The translations under genes and the position numbers were made by a program. 7,086 nucleotides of DNA from Candidatus Scybalomonas excrementavium (GTDB taxonomy: Bacteria > Bacillota > Clostridia > Lachnospirales > Lachnospiraceae), in assembly GCA_017694765.1 (NCBI GenBank), contig JADIML010000264.1, forward strand, positions 1 to 7,086. Reading direction: 5' to 3'. A model generated the notes under the pieces. The model did no database searches. It was not told the origin of the DNA and was given only the letters and a program-made list of their open reading frames with translations. Positions within the stretch are counted from its first letter, which is position 1. Every line of letters begins with the position of its first letter. Positions 1 to 5,771 of this stretch are shown here, piece by piece.

Positions 1-119
1 GCCGTAGCCACTCCATCATAAGTATCTACTAAAGTATAAATAGTTTCATCATTTTTACAGTACTTTCCACTCCCTAATTGGTACTTTATATTTTTTAACA
101 ATCTATTTCTTTTTATTGG
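1..119 (-). other. Unidentified short open frame at the window edge
   Basis: Read on the minus strand, one frame stays open from about position 119 to the edge at position 1. It encodes a coding-like stretch that includes LGSGKYCKNDETIYTLVDTY. It has no ATG; the only start-like codon is a TTG at 99-101 with no convincing Shine-Dalgarno. It overlaps the last codons of the YqeY gene in another frame. It may be the beginning of a gene continuing leftwards, a remnant, or chance. No family is recognised. Confidence 0.2.
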
Positions 120-550
120 CAAAGTTCTGCAACGACTTGGTTGATTACTTTTCCATCTGCTTTGCCTTTTAGTTCTCCCATAACAGCTTTCATAATCTGT
201 CCTTTATTTTTGGTAGCGAGAACTTCTGCAAATTTTTCTGTTAAACAAGCCTTGATTTCTTCTGCTGACATAAGTTTTGGTGCATACTCTTCAATAACAC
301 GAAGGCGCACTTCATACTCTTCTTTTAAATCCTGACGCTCTGCTGGACAAGTTTCTACTTGCTCTTTTGCAGTCTTTAATTCTTTCAAAAGAACCTGATC
401 GACTAATTCTTCTTTAATATCGTCACGACATCCTTCATCGATTGCCACTTTTTTTACTGCTGCAATTAAAGAAGAGATAGCTTCTTTTCTTGGTTTATCT
501 TTTGCTTTCATAGCTGCGATCATATCTTTTTGTAATGTTTCAATTGTCAT
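113..550 (-). CDS. yqeY: GatB/YqeY domain-containing protein
   Basis: This 145-aa cytoplasmic protein has the usual length of the YqeY family (about 147 aa). Its C-terminal domain resembles the tail domain of the GatB subunit of tRNA-dependent amidotransferase. The N-terminal half (about residues 1-90) is charged and helical. The family signature lies at residues 117-140, with the GQIMKAVMGELKGKADGKV pattern typical of the C-terminal YqeY/GatB helical module. The precise role of stand-alone YqeY is unsettled in the family; a tRNA- or translation-related function is inferred only from the GatB similarity. The ATG start is supported by an AAGGAGG Shine-Dalgarno at 558-564 (minus), 7 nt upstream. 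It lies 277 bp downstream of the glycosylase gene on the same strand but has its own promoter-like element, so it may be transcribed separately. No rpsU, a frequent yqeY neighbour in Firmicutes, is visible. Confidence 0.93.
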   Translation of the reverse strand: MTIETLQKDMIAAMKAKDKPRKEAISSLIAAVKKVAIDEGCRDDIKEELVDQVLLKELKTAKEQVETCPAERQDLKEEYEVRLRVIEEYAPKLMSAEEIKACLTEKFAEVLATKNKGQIMKAVMGELKGKADGKVINQVVAELCQ

Positions 551-586
551 AATATTGCCTCCTTACACATTGGTTTTGTTTTATTC

Positions 587-595
587 AGTATACCA
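587..595 (-). promoter_or_regulatory. Extended -10 promoter for yqeY
   Basis: On the minus strand the bases read TGGTATACT, an extended -10 (TGn followed by TATACT, 5 of 6 to consensus). It lies about 37 bp upstream of the yqeY start, which leaves a short leader containing the AGGAGG site. No good -35 hexamer is seen at the expected distance, which is acceptable for an extended -10 promoter. Confidence 0.45.
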
Positions 596-653
596 TATTT
601 TCTCTTTCGTTGACTACTTGATTCTTTTTCTGTACTTCAATTTTATATGACCT

Positions 654-671
654 AAAAAAACTATCTAGTTT
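654..671 (-). terminator. Possible weak terminator after the glycosylase gene
   Basis: On the minus strand a short hairpin (AAACT, loop AGAT, AGTTT) runs straight into a run of seven to eight T. The stem is only 5 bp and AT-rich. It is placed where transcription from the glycosylase operon would need to stop before the yqeY promoter. The larger structure at 673-736 lies immediately upstream in the direction of transcription. Confidence 0.35.
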
Positions 672-672
672 A

Positions 673-736
673 TTGTATCTGTTCCAAAGGTATACATATG
701 ATAAAAACTCATAATTTATCATCAAAACTGATACAA
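673..736. repeat. Nested inverted repeats in the ogg-yqeY spacer
   Basis: An outer arm pair, TTGTATCTGTT (673-683) with AACTGATACAA (726-736), pairs at 10 of 11 positions. It encloses a perfect inner pair, ATGATAAA (698-705) with TTTATCAT (715-722). As RNA this would form a two-tier stem. It could be part of a terminator, an RNA element in the glycosylase 3' end, or a protein binding site. No known riboswitch or RNA family is recognised. Confidence 0.4.
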
Positions 737-754
737 CCATCATTTTAACTCATG

Positions 755-797
755 GCTCTCTCTTACATAATAGGCACGAGAGCAGACGCTCTTTTTT
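755..797 (+). other. Mutually exclusive small hairpins, one followed by T6
   Basis: GCTCTC at 755-760 can pair with GAGAGC at 778-783. The overlapping AGAGC at 779-783 can instead pair with GCTCT at 788-792, which is followed by a run of T on the plus strand. No plus-strand gene precedes it, so a terminator role is uncertain. It lies just beyond the 3' end of the glycosylase gene. Confidence 0.2.
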
Positions 798-827
798 GCG
801 TTCTCTTCCCCTTATGTTTTCTAATAC

Positions 828-1649
828 CTATTCTTTCGATACTAGTAAGTCGTAATAAAAAATATATTGCTGAATCACACCAGCAAAACCTTTGTATCGT
901 TCAAATGGAAATCCGTCTTTATATTCCGCTTCTAGTACCTGTTTAATATGCGTATCAATTGGAAATCCATCCATATGATGAAGCCCAAAAAGACAAATAC
1001 AGTCAGCAACTTTTACACCAACACCTGTGAGTTTTAATAACTCTTTCTTTGCCTCTTCAAAAGTAAGAGAAAGTAAAGCTGTTAAATCTACTTCTTTTCT
1101 TAAAATACTTTCACTTGTCTTTACAAGATATTTACTACGGTATCCTAAATTACAAGCTCTTAGTTCTTCTTCAGTTGCCAAAGAAAGCTGTTCTACCGTT
1201 GGAAAATCATAATAGACTTCTCCTTTGAAGTTTCTTTTTTTCTCCCCATATTTTTGACAAATAGTTTCTACACATTTTCGAATACGTTTGATATTATTTT
1301 GCTGAGAAATAATAAAAGAAATAACCATTTCCCAAGGCTCCTGCCTTAAAATTCGAATCCCTGCTCCAAATTTAGCTGCATTGGTTAAATACATATCTTC
1401 TTTTGGAATGGCTGCAATATAAGCACTGTAATCACTATCTAGATCAAAATACTCCTTCCAAATTGTTTCAAACTCTTCCTCATCACAAGAAAAGGTTATC
1501 TCATTAGAACCTTTTTCTTGTGTCACTTCTATATATTTTCCATAGGCAATGACCGAATAGGTATTTTCTTCCACTTTTTCCATACGAAAACATTGCCCAG
1601 AATGACAAATTTGTTCAATATCAAAGTTTTCTTTTGTAATAGTAATCAT
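828..1649 (-). CDS. OGG1-type 8-oxoguanine DNA glycosylase/AP lyase
   Basis: This base-excision repair enzyme removes oxidised guanine (8-oxoG) from DNA and cleaves the abasic site. At 273 aa it has the full bacterial OGG1 layout. The N-terminal OGG domain contains the SGQCFRM motif (residues 17-23). The helical HhH-GPD domain contains SFIISQQNNIKRI (111-123), like the SNNN loop of OGG1. The helix-hairpin-helix spans about 206-222 (LTGVGVKVADCICLFG). K213 corresponds to the catalytic Schiff-base lysine (human K249), and D232 in PIDTH to the catalytic aspartate (human D268). The family C-terminal helix (QQYIFYYD) is present. The ATG at 1649 is forced by an in-frame TGA upstream. The nearest GGAG is about 15 nt away, so initiation may depend on coupling to the gene 34 bp upstream on the same strand. 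Both key catalytic residues are present, so it should be active. Confidence 0.93.
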   Translation of the reverse strand: MITITKENFDIEQICHSGQCFRMEKVEENTYSVIAYGKYIEVTQEKGSNEITFSCDEEEFETIWKEYFDLDSDYSAYIAAIPKEDMYLTNAAKFGAGIRILRQEPWEMVISFIISQQNNIKRIRKCVETICQKYGEKKRNFKGEVYYDFPTVEQLSLATEEELRACNLGYRSKYLVKTSESILRKEVDLTALLSLTFEEAKKELLKLTGVGVKVADCICLFGLHHMDGFPIDTHIKQVLEAEYKDGFPFERYKGFAGVIQQYIFYYDLLVSKE

Positions 1650-1683
1650 AACGTTTCTTTTTCACTCCTCTCGTTGTTGTCAC

Positions 1684-2427
1684 TTACTTAATAATGCTTC
1701 TCCATTCTGGATATACTTCATCAAGAAATGTTTCCCTTGTGAATCCGAAAAACTCTGGAGAAATCCCTTTTATCTCATAATTCCATTCTTTATAGGTTTT
1801 CCAATCTTGCTGTACTCTTATGGATTTCCACATTTCTTCATCTCGTTTTGGATCAAAGGCATTGGGACTTAGCTTTACGCTGTAAACCACAACTGTTTCT
1901 GATTCTATTTTAGGGAGTATCACATAGTCTAGTTCATTCGTTTTATCAACCGATACTCCCCGTTTTACTTCTCTTCCCATATAACTTCTTTGTATATACG
2001 GTTCTACATAAGATTCTACCGCATTTCCAACGATTTGTAAAAATTCTTGTTTTGGAATCTTTTGATCCTTCATCTTACCCTTTTGTATCTTTAACGCAAT
2101 TCCATTTTCAATGTCAAGATATGCCTTTTTCCTTGCTAGGCTCATTTCTTCAAGAAAAGGGCTCTCTTCCTTATAAATAGCAAAGTTTTTTTCATAAAAA
2201 GTACCTTCTTTTAAATATTCCTTTTCCGTAGAAGTTCTCCCCTTTACCACATAATACTGCTCATCGAAACTTCCTATTTTCTTTGTCTTCCCATAATAAA
2301 TACGAAACACATCATTTCTCTTTGCCAGAAAAACTGGTATACCATTTTCATTCAACAGGTTCGTCTCTTCTTTTACAACCACTTCTATCTCTCTACTTAA
2401 AATCCCTTTATTATCACTATTGCCCAT
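1684..2427 (-). CDS. Hypothetical protein co-transcribed with the glycosylase
   Basis: This 247-aa protein belongs to no family I recognise. It is probably cytoplasmic: there is no signal peptide or membrane segment, and it is charged and rich in Glu, Lys and aromatic residues. The first 90 residues look beta-rich (for example VFRIYYGKTKKIGSFDEQYYVV at 40-61). Residues about 90-150 look helical. A second beta-rich segment around 165-190 (LDYVILP, VVVYSVKLSP) is followed by a Trp-rich region (W200, W209, W215, W242). The ATG start is supported by AAGGAGAA at 2433-2440, 6-7 nt upstream, with a second GGAG-like site just beyond. It ends 34 bp before the glycosylase start on the same strand with no terminator between, so the two are probably one operon. 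A repair-related function would be guilt by association only. Confidence 0.75.
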   Translation of the reverse strand: MGNSDNKGILSREIEVVVKEETNLLNENGIPVFLAKRNDVFRIYYGKTKKIGSFDEQYYVVKGRTSTEKEYLKEGTFYEKNFAIYKEESPFLEEMSLARKKAYLDIENGIALKIQKGKMKDQKIPKQEFLQIVGNAVESYVEPYIQRSYMGREVKRGVSVDKTNELDYVILPKIESETVVVYSVKLSPNAFDPKRDEEMWKSIRVQQDWKTYKEWNYEIKGISPEFFGFTRETFLDEVYPEWRSIIK

Positions 2428-2494
2428 AAAATTTCTCCTTTCTCCTTATATAGCCTAACGTTTTCTAATAGACTACTACTTATATATTATTCTT

Positions 2495-2503
2495 ATTTTA
2501 TCA
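2495..2503 (-). promoter_or_regulatory. Possible extended -10 promoter for the 247-aa gene and ogg
   Basis: The minus strand reads TGATAAAAT, an extended -10 with a 5-of-6 hexamer, about 70 bp upstream of the 247-aa gene. No convincing -35 is seen. The spacer is very AT-rich, so chance matches are likely. The call rests on position and the TGn extension. Confidence 0.28.
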
Positions 2504-2650
2504 TAGGAATTGGATTTTTCCATAGCAATAAAATTTCATAGACATATGATATTTATCTGAAACAAAGCCTACCTTATGTATTTCCTTCACATGTTGTGTT
2601 TTTTATATGATAAGAATGACTTATTAAGAGGAATTTCCTATAACAGAAAA

Positions 2651-2692
2651 AGAGACATTTATCTCTTTTATCTAAGAAAAATAAATGTCTCT
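2651..2692 (-). terminator. Rho-independent terminator of ddh
   Basis: The arms AGAGACATTTAT (2651-2662) and ATAAATGTCTCT (2681-2692) form a perfect 12-bp inverted repeat. On the minus strand the stem is followed by TTTTTCTGTT. It lies 25 bp after the ddh stop codon. A run of A/T on the other side could let it act in both directions, but no plus-strand gene ends here. Confidence 0.8.
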
Positions 2693-2716
2693 AAAAATGA
2701 TGCTAATCATCACATT

Positions 2717-3706
2717 TTATAATAAATGTGCTCTTAATTCTTCTCCACTTAATGGGGATAAGTATGCTGGTGCTACATCAAATACTGTTTTACAACCAAC
2801 AACACCTTCTGCTTTCATACGCATTAATGCTCTTGCATAAGCAACTAATACACTTGCAGTAAATTCTGGATTGGAATCTAATTTTAAAGAATACTCGATC
2901 ATCTGGTGTGTTGCTTCCCCTTCACCACTTCTTCCACTTCTCATAACAAATCCACCATGAGGCATTTTATTATGAACGGCTTTAAATTCCTCTTCTTCCA
3001 TGAATGTCACTGTTGTGTTGTATTCATCAAAGTAGTTTGGCATTGTCTTGATTGTTTCTTCAATTTTAGCAAGATCTGCACCTTCTTCTGCTACAACATA
3101 ACATTCTCTTAAATGTTTTTCACGTGTTGTAAGCTCTGGTTGATTTCCAGAACGAACTTGTTCTAAAGCATTATCAATCGGTACTGTATACTGAATACCA
3201 AATTTTACACCATCTACTCTACGAATTGCATCAGAGTGTCCTTGGCTTACTCCTTTTCCCCAGAATGTATATGTCTTTCCAGTTGGTAAAATAGATTCTG
3301 CATAAATACGATTTAAAGAGAATAATCCTGGATCCCAACCTACAGAAATGATACCAACATGTCCTGTTTCTTTACAAGCTGCATCTACATTTGCAAAATG
3401 TTGTGGAATCGTAGCATGTGTATCAAAACTATCGATTACATTGAAATATTTTGCTAATTCTGGAGTTTGTTCTGGTAAATCAGTAGCACTTCCTCCACAG
3501 AGAATCATAACATCTACCTTGTCAGACATTTCTTTTGCCTGTTCCATAGAATATACCTTTACACCTTCTGTGTTTAACTTCACACTATCTGGATTACGAC
3601 GAGTAAATACGCCAACTAATTCCATGTCATCATTTTGTCTGATTGCATATTCTACGCCTCTTCCAAGGTTACCATATCCTGCAATACCAATTTTGATTTT
3701 TGCCAT
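2717..3706 (-). CDS. ddh: meso-Diaminopimelate D-dehydrogenase
   Basis: This cytoplasmic enzyme carries out the NADPH-dependent reductive amination of L-2-amino-6-oxopimelate (from tetrahydrodipicolinate) with ammonia to meso-diaminopimelate. This is the one-step branch supplying lysine and peptidoglycan cross-link precursor. At 329 aa it has the family's usual length (about 320-330). The N-terminal Rossmann fold shows GYGNLG at 10-15 and TRR at 35-37, which fits binding of the NADPH 2'-phosphate. CGGSATDLPEQ (70-80) and IDSFDTH (91-97) are family signatures. SVGWDPGLFS (121-130) and GVSQGHSDAIRRVDGV (152-167) line the diaminopimelate site. The ATG is supported by AGGAGG at 3715-3720 (minus), 8 nt upstream. 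It is monocistronic, with a strong terminator downstream and a long AT-rich spacer upstream. No lysine riboswitch is recognised in its short leader. Confidence 0.97.
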   Translation of the reverse strand: MAKIKIGIAGYGNLGRGVEYAIRQNDDMELVGVFTRRNPDSVKLNTEGVKVYSMEQAKEMSDKVDVMILCGGSATDLPEQTPELAKYFNVIDSFDTHATIPQHFANVDAACKETGHVGIISVGWDPGLFSLNRIYAESILPTGKTYTFWGKGVSQGHSDAIRRVDGVKFGIQYTVPIDNALEQVRSGNQPELTTREKHLRECYVVAEEGADLAKIEETIKTMPNYFDEYNTTVTFMEEEEFKAVHNKMPHGGFVMRSGRSGEGEATHQMIEYSLKLDSNPEFTASVLVAYARALMRMKAEGVVGCKTVFDVAPAYLSPLSGEELRAHLL

Positions 3707-3751
3707 TCTGTTATCCTCCTAATGTTAAAATTTATCTCAAAGATAGTATTA

Positions 3752-3780
3752 ATGGTACCATGTTTTTCAGAAAATTTCAA
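3752..3780 (-). promoter_or_regulatory. Candidate ddh promoter
   Basis: On the minus strand TTGAAA (3775-3780, 5 of 6 to the -35 consensus) is separated by 17 bp from TACCAT (3752-3757, 4 of 6 to the -10 consensus). This would give a leader of about 40 nt ahead of the ddh start. AT-rich surroundings offer other weak matches, such as TACTAT at 3743-3748. Confidence 0.3.
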
Positions 3781-4077
3781 TTACTCTGTTGAATTTTTAC
3801 TTTATTGTAAAAAATTAAACTTGAGTATTTTACTGAAAATAATAGTATTTGTAATATTTCAATGCCAGATGTTGCTACAATCTCATTTCATTTACTTTTT
3901 CCTAAACGAATAGCAGTTAAAATAATCCTTCTAAACTCTTAGATTTTACTAAATATTTTAGATACTGTGAAATCCCATCTACTACCGTAAATAAAAACAT
4001 TTCTTAATTCTCTACTACTATTATTTTTTTAAGCATTATTATAAGAATAATAAACTTCAATCCCTATATTTCTTTCC
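3781..4077. other. AT-rich intergenic stretch without a recognisable gene
   Basis: This is the ddh-proximal part of the spacer between the divergent ddh and the 305-aa gene. It is extremely AT-rich. I see no credible coding region, RNA gene or repeat family, only short A/T palindromes expected by chance. The only long open frame here (to about 3913, plus strand) lacks a ribosome binding site and coding character. Confidence 0.5.
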
Positions 4078-4107
4078 TTTTGACAATTCATAATAAAATT
4101 GTCAAAA
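4078..4107. promoter_or_regulatory. Perfect 11-bp inverted repeat, candidate operator
   Basis: TTTTGACAATT (4078-4088) and AATTGTCAAAA (4097-4107) are perfect inverted copies separated by 8 bp. The element ends 6 bp upstream of the -35 region of the promoter at 4114-4142. This is a typical place for an activator or repressor dimer site. Lacking a T-run and being AT-rich, it makes a poor terminator. The left arm contains a TTGACA hexamer without a good -10 partner. Confidence 0.45.
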
Positions 4108-4113
4108 TATAAA

Positions 4114-4142
4114 TTGTTCTTAATCTATTTTTCTGATATAAT
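4114..4142 (+). promoter_or_regulatory. Extended -10 promoter of the 305-aa gene
   Basis: TTGTTC (4114-4119) lies 17 bp before a perfect TATAAT (4137-4142), which is preceded by TGA and so has the extended -10 TGn motif. Transcription would start near 4149, giving a leader of about 160 nt before the start codon. This is the best sigma-A-like promoter match seen in the window. Confidence 0.6.
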
Positions 4143-4231
4143 AAACAATATAACTTTGCTTAAAATGTGTATAACACTGCTTTTACCTTATGAATACGTT
4201 ATATATATTTTATTAAACAAATATTTTATTC

Positions 4232-4275
4232 TATAGAAATTGATATTTTTATAAAATGCTATCAAAAATTCTATA
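4232..4275 (+). other. Leader hairpin upstream of the 305-aa gene
   Basis: TATAGAA (4232-4238) pairs with TTCTATA (4269-4275), and TTGATA (4240-4245) with TATCAA (4260-4265). This gives a two-segment AT-rich stem in the 5' leader that ends 17 nt before the Shine-Dalgarno region. It might stabilise the message or present the ribosome binding site. In such AT-rich sequence it may also be chance. Confidence 0.3.
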
Positions 4276-4292
4276 ACATAAACATAAATTCA

Positions 4293-4309
4293 AAGAAGGA
4301 GATATACAT
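4293..4309 (+). promoter_or_regulatory. Strong ribosome binding site resembling the T7 gene 10 leader
   Basis: AAGAAGGAG followed by the 8-nt spacer ATATACAT and ATG matches the phage T7 gene 10 ribosome binding region, which is widely used in expression vectors. Identity runs over 21 consecutive bases (4293-4313). The flanking bases differ and no T7 promoter or lac operator is present, so it is read as a natural strong site. Confidence 0.85.
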
Positions 4310-5227
4310 ATGGGACAGTCAAATTCTATTCAAGAACAACAACAAAAGAACTTAGAATTCCAAGCTTATATTAATGAAATGAACCAAAATATGGAGCAGC
4401 GCCTTTTAGCACTTAGCAGTGAGCTAAAAGGAATGGAAGATACTCATTATTTTACCTTTCCTGACCGTACTTTATTAATTGAAGGAAGATATAGTCATCT
4501 GACTACATTAAGTGAGTGGTCTTTACGCTCTATTAGTAAAATCATTGATTCTTGCAGTAAAGCAATTTTTGGTGCTGTAGCACCAAATGGTTCTCAAACA
4601 GGTGGTATGGAAACAAGTGATTCTATCCGTCAGCTTCAAAGTCGCGAAGCATATATCGCCAATGCTGCCTTTGATGTTGTACAAGGAATCGTTAGTAGCT
4701 TTAATAACTCAACTTCTATTTCTGTGGAAAGAAAGGTTGCTAGTAAACCGATTGCACCAGGTATGACTTTATTCATTGGTGTCGAAAACAATGCTTACTC
4801 TTCGAAGCAATTTTTTACCGATGAAAAAATTATTCAGACTCTTTTTGTATTTCGTGTCTTCTATTCTATTAAAGAAGGGGTTTCTCAATCGAAATTAACA
4901 GATCTTCAGCTTTATGAAGATCAGAAAGAAATTTATCGCCGTAAAATTGCGACTTTTGGAAAATTAATGGATCGTCTTGATCCAACCGATCCATCTTTTA
5001 CAGAAAATATTATTAAATATGAAAATACAGCTGATATTATGTATCAAAGACTAGAAAAGTTAAATAGTAAAATCGAAGAACTTTTAAAACCAGGCAACTT
5101 CCATGTAGCTAGCCTAAAGAAACCTGCGAAAAAGCCTACTTCATCAAAAGATATGGACGACCTAAAACAAATTGTTCAGAAATTAAAAGTGAAAAAGAAA
5201 AAGGCTTTACAGAAAAAAAAGAAGTAG
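4310..5227 (+). CDS. Hypothetical protein with coiled-coil segments and lysine-rich tail
   Basis: I do not recognise the family of this 305-aa protein. It has no signal peptide or clear membrane span. Visible layout: a Gln/Asn/Glu-rich N-terminal helix (residues 1-45); HYFTFPDRTLLIEGRY (46-61); two helical segments (about 66-90 and 105-132) around a Gly/Ser-rich loop (APNGSQTGGMETS); and a probable beta region (137-190) with hydrophobic strands such as GMTLFIGVE and QTLFVFRVFYSI. A charged, probably coiled-coil segment follows (196-260), then a Lys/Pro/Ser linker (269-280) and a very basic C-terminal helix ending QKKKK (281-305). The tail suggests contact with nucleic acid or another polyanion, but this is inference. 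The start is fixed by an excellent ribosome binding site. The gene stands alone between a 590-bp AT-rich spacer and a terminator, so it is probably monocistronic and well translated. Confidence 0.8.
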   Translation: MGQSNSIQEQQQKNLEFQAYINEMNQNMEQRLLALSSELKGMEDTHYFTFPDRTLLIEGRYSHLTTLSEWSLRSISKIIDSCSKAIFGAVAPNGSQTGGMETSDSIRQLQSREAYIANAAFDVVQGIVSSFNNSTSISVERKVASKPIAPGMTLFIGVENNAYSSKQFFTDEKIIQTLFVFRVFYSIKEGVSQSKLTDLQLYEDQKEIYRRKIATFGKLMDRLDPTDPSFTENIIKYENTADIMYQRLEKLNSKIEELLKPGNFHVASLKKPAKKPTSSKDMDDLKQIVQKLKVKKKKALQKKKK

Positions 5228-5267
5228 TCCGAATAGTAAGATAAGATATGTTTTGTACATAAATGAT

Positions 5268-5313
5268 AAGGTTCTAAACTTTCAATGAATAAAATTTGAA
5301 AGTTTAGAGCCTT
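5268..5313 (+). terminator. Terminator of the 305-aa gene
   Basis: AAGGTTCTAAACTTTCAA (5268-5285) pairs with TTGAAAGTTTAGAGCCTT (5296-5313) as an 18-bp stem with one G-U pair and a 10-nt loop. It is followed by a moderately T-rich tail (GTTTACTATTTAT). It lies 40 bp after the stop codon and is the longest stem in the window. Confidence 0.85.
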
Positions 5314-5372
5314 GTTTACTATTTATAATATTACATCTATTTTCTTTTTATTATAAATATTAATGTTTTCAT

Positions 5373-5423
5373 AAAAAATCACTGCTCTATGAAAATTTTT
5401 CATTCATAAAACAGTGACTTTTT
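5373..5423 (-). terminator. Bidirectional terminator between convergent genes
   Basis: AAAAAATCACTG (5373-5384) pairs with CAGTGACTTTTT (5412-5423) at 11 of 12 positions, with an inner TATGAA/TTCATA stem. On the minus strand the stem ends in a T6 run, fitting the 3' end of the DUF1703-like fragment at 5451. On the plus strand it ends CTTTTTATTATT, so it can also back up the terminator at 5268-5313. Confidence 0.7.
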
Positions 5424-5444
5424 ATTATTGTGAATATTTTCTTG

Positions 5445-5758
5445 TTCTTTCTATGCTTCTATTCGATATTTCTCAATCACACACTCATGTTTCTTACTCT
5501 TTTTATCATAAGAAATCCCAACGAATAAAACATCTCCTGTATAATTCTTGATAGCTTGGACATATTGTTTCTCTTTTATTTGCTCTAAGGCTGTATATGC
5601 TTTTTGATTCCATTTTACTTCTACAAGAAGCGGTGGCATTTCTTCTTTATATTTTGGCTTTGGTAAAAAGATATTTTCGTTGCTACTACAAATTCCTGGC
5701 GCATCTCTTCCTTGAGAATAGAAGTTCTTTCCTAAAAACATTTCTCTTTTGCAAATAT
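5445..5758. repeat. Direct repeat, copy 1 (DUF1703-type tail)
   Basis: This segment matches 6773-7086 in the same orientation over 314 bp with 9 mismatches and no gaps (about 97% identity), offset by 1,328 bp. The left boundary is sharp: it starts 6 bp outside the stop codon of the encoded fragment, and the flank beyond is unrelated. The right boundary is unknown because the second copy reaches the window edge. The repeat contains the minus-strand DUF1703-like open frame and touches the rpn promoter region. Confidence 0.95.
5451..5741 (-). CDS. C-terminal remnant of a DUF1703-type PD-(D/E)XK nuclease domain protein
   Basis: This 96-aa open frame matches only the end of proteins with an AAA-ATPase-like domain followed by a PD-(D/E)XK nuclease domain (usually over 500 aa). 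Recognisable parts are FLPKPKY (25-31), the E-x-K motif in LLVEVKW (E41, K43), the QIKEKQY helix (54-60), and the core strand and tail VLFVGISYDKKSKKHEC (71-87). The preceding catalytic-Asp strand (usually like GFADVVFLP) reads SSNENIFLP, with Glu where Asp is expected. The ATPase part is absent. The start is uncertain: ATG at 5741 is shared with copy 2, and the frame continues open to a GTG at 5825, but neither has a Shine-Dalgarno. Upstream it runs head-to-head into the rpn promoter. It is probably a pseudogene fragment, though a small expressed protein cannot be excluded. Confidence 0.55.
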   Translation of the reverse strand: MFLGKNFYSQGRDAPGICSSNENIFLPKPKYKEEMPPLLVEVKWNQKAYTALEQIKEKQYVQAIKNYTGDVLFVGISYDKKSKKHECVIEKYRIEA

Positions 5759-5771
5759 AAAACTTTCCTCT

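Noticed and set aside
752..946. Plus-strand 64-codon frame near the glycosylase 3' end
   Set aside because: Most of it is antisense to the glycosylase coding region, there is no Shine-Dalgarno, and its start falls among the hairpins. It is treated as a shadow frame.
1873..1929. Possible PD-(D/E)XK motif in the 247-aa protein (LDYVILP followed by VVYSVKLS)
   Set aside because: The strand pattern is suggestive, but Ser stands where the catalytic Glu of E-x-K is needed and no other nuclease motif supports it.
2711..2730. CACATTT/AAATGTG hairpin at the ddh stop codon as a terminator
   Set aside because: It overlaps the last ddh codons and lacks a T-run. The perfect 12-bp stem with T5 at 2651-2692 is the better terminator.
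3721..3780. Lysine riboswitch or other leader RNA ahead of ddh
   Set aside because: The likely leader is only about 40 nt and shows no multi-helix core. Nothing in the spacer resembles the long conserved lysine aptamer.
3635..3913. Plus-strand 92-codon frame in the ddh upstream spacer
   Set aside because: It begins antisense within ddh, lacks a ribosome binding site and has a composition typical of translated AT-rich spacer.
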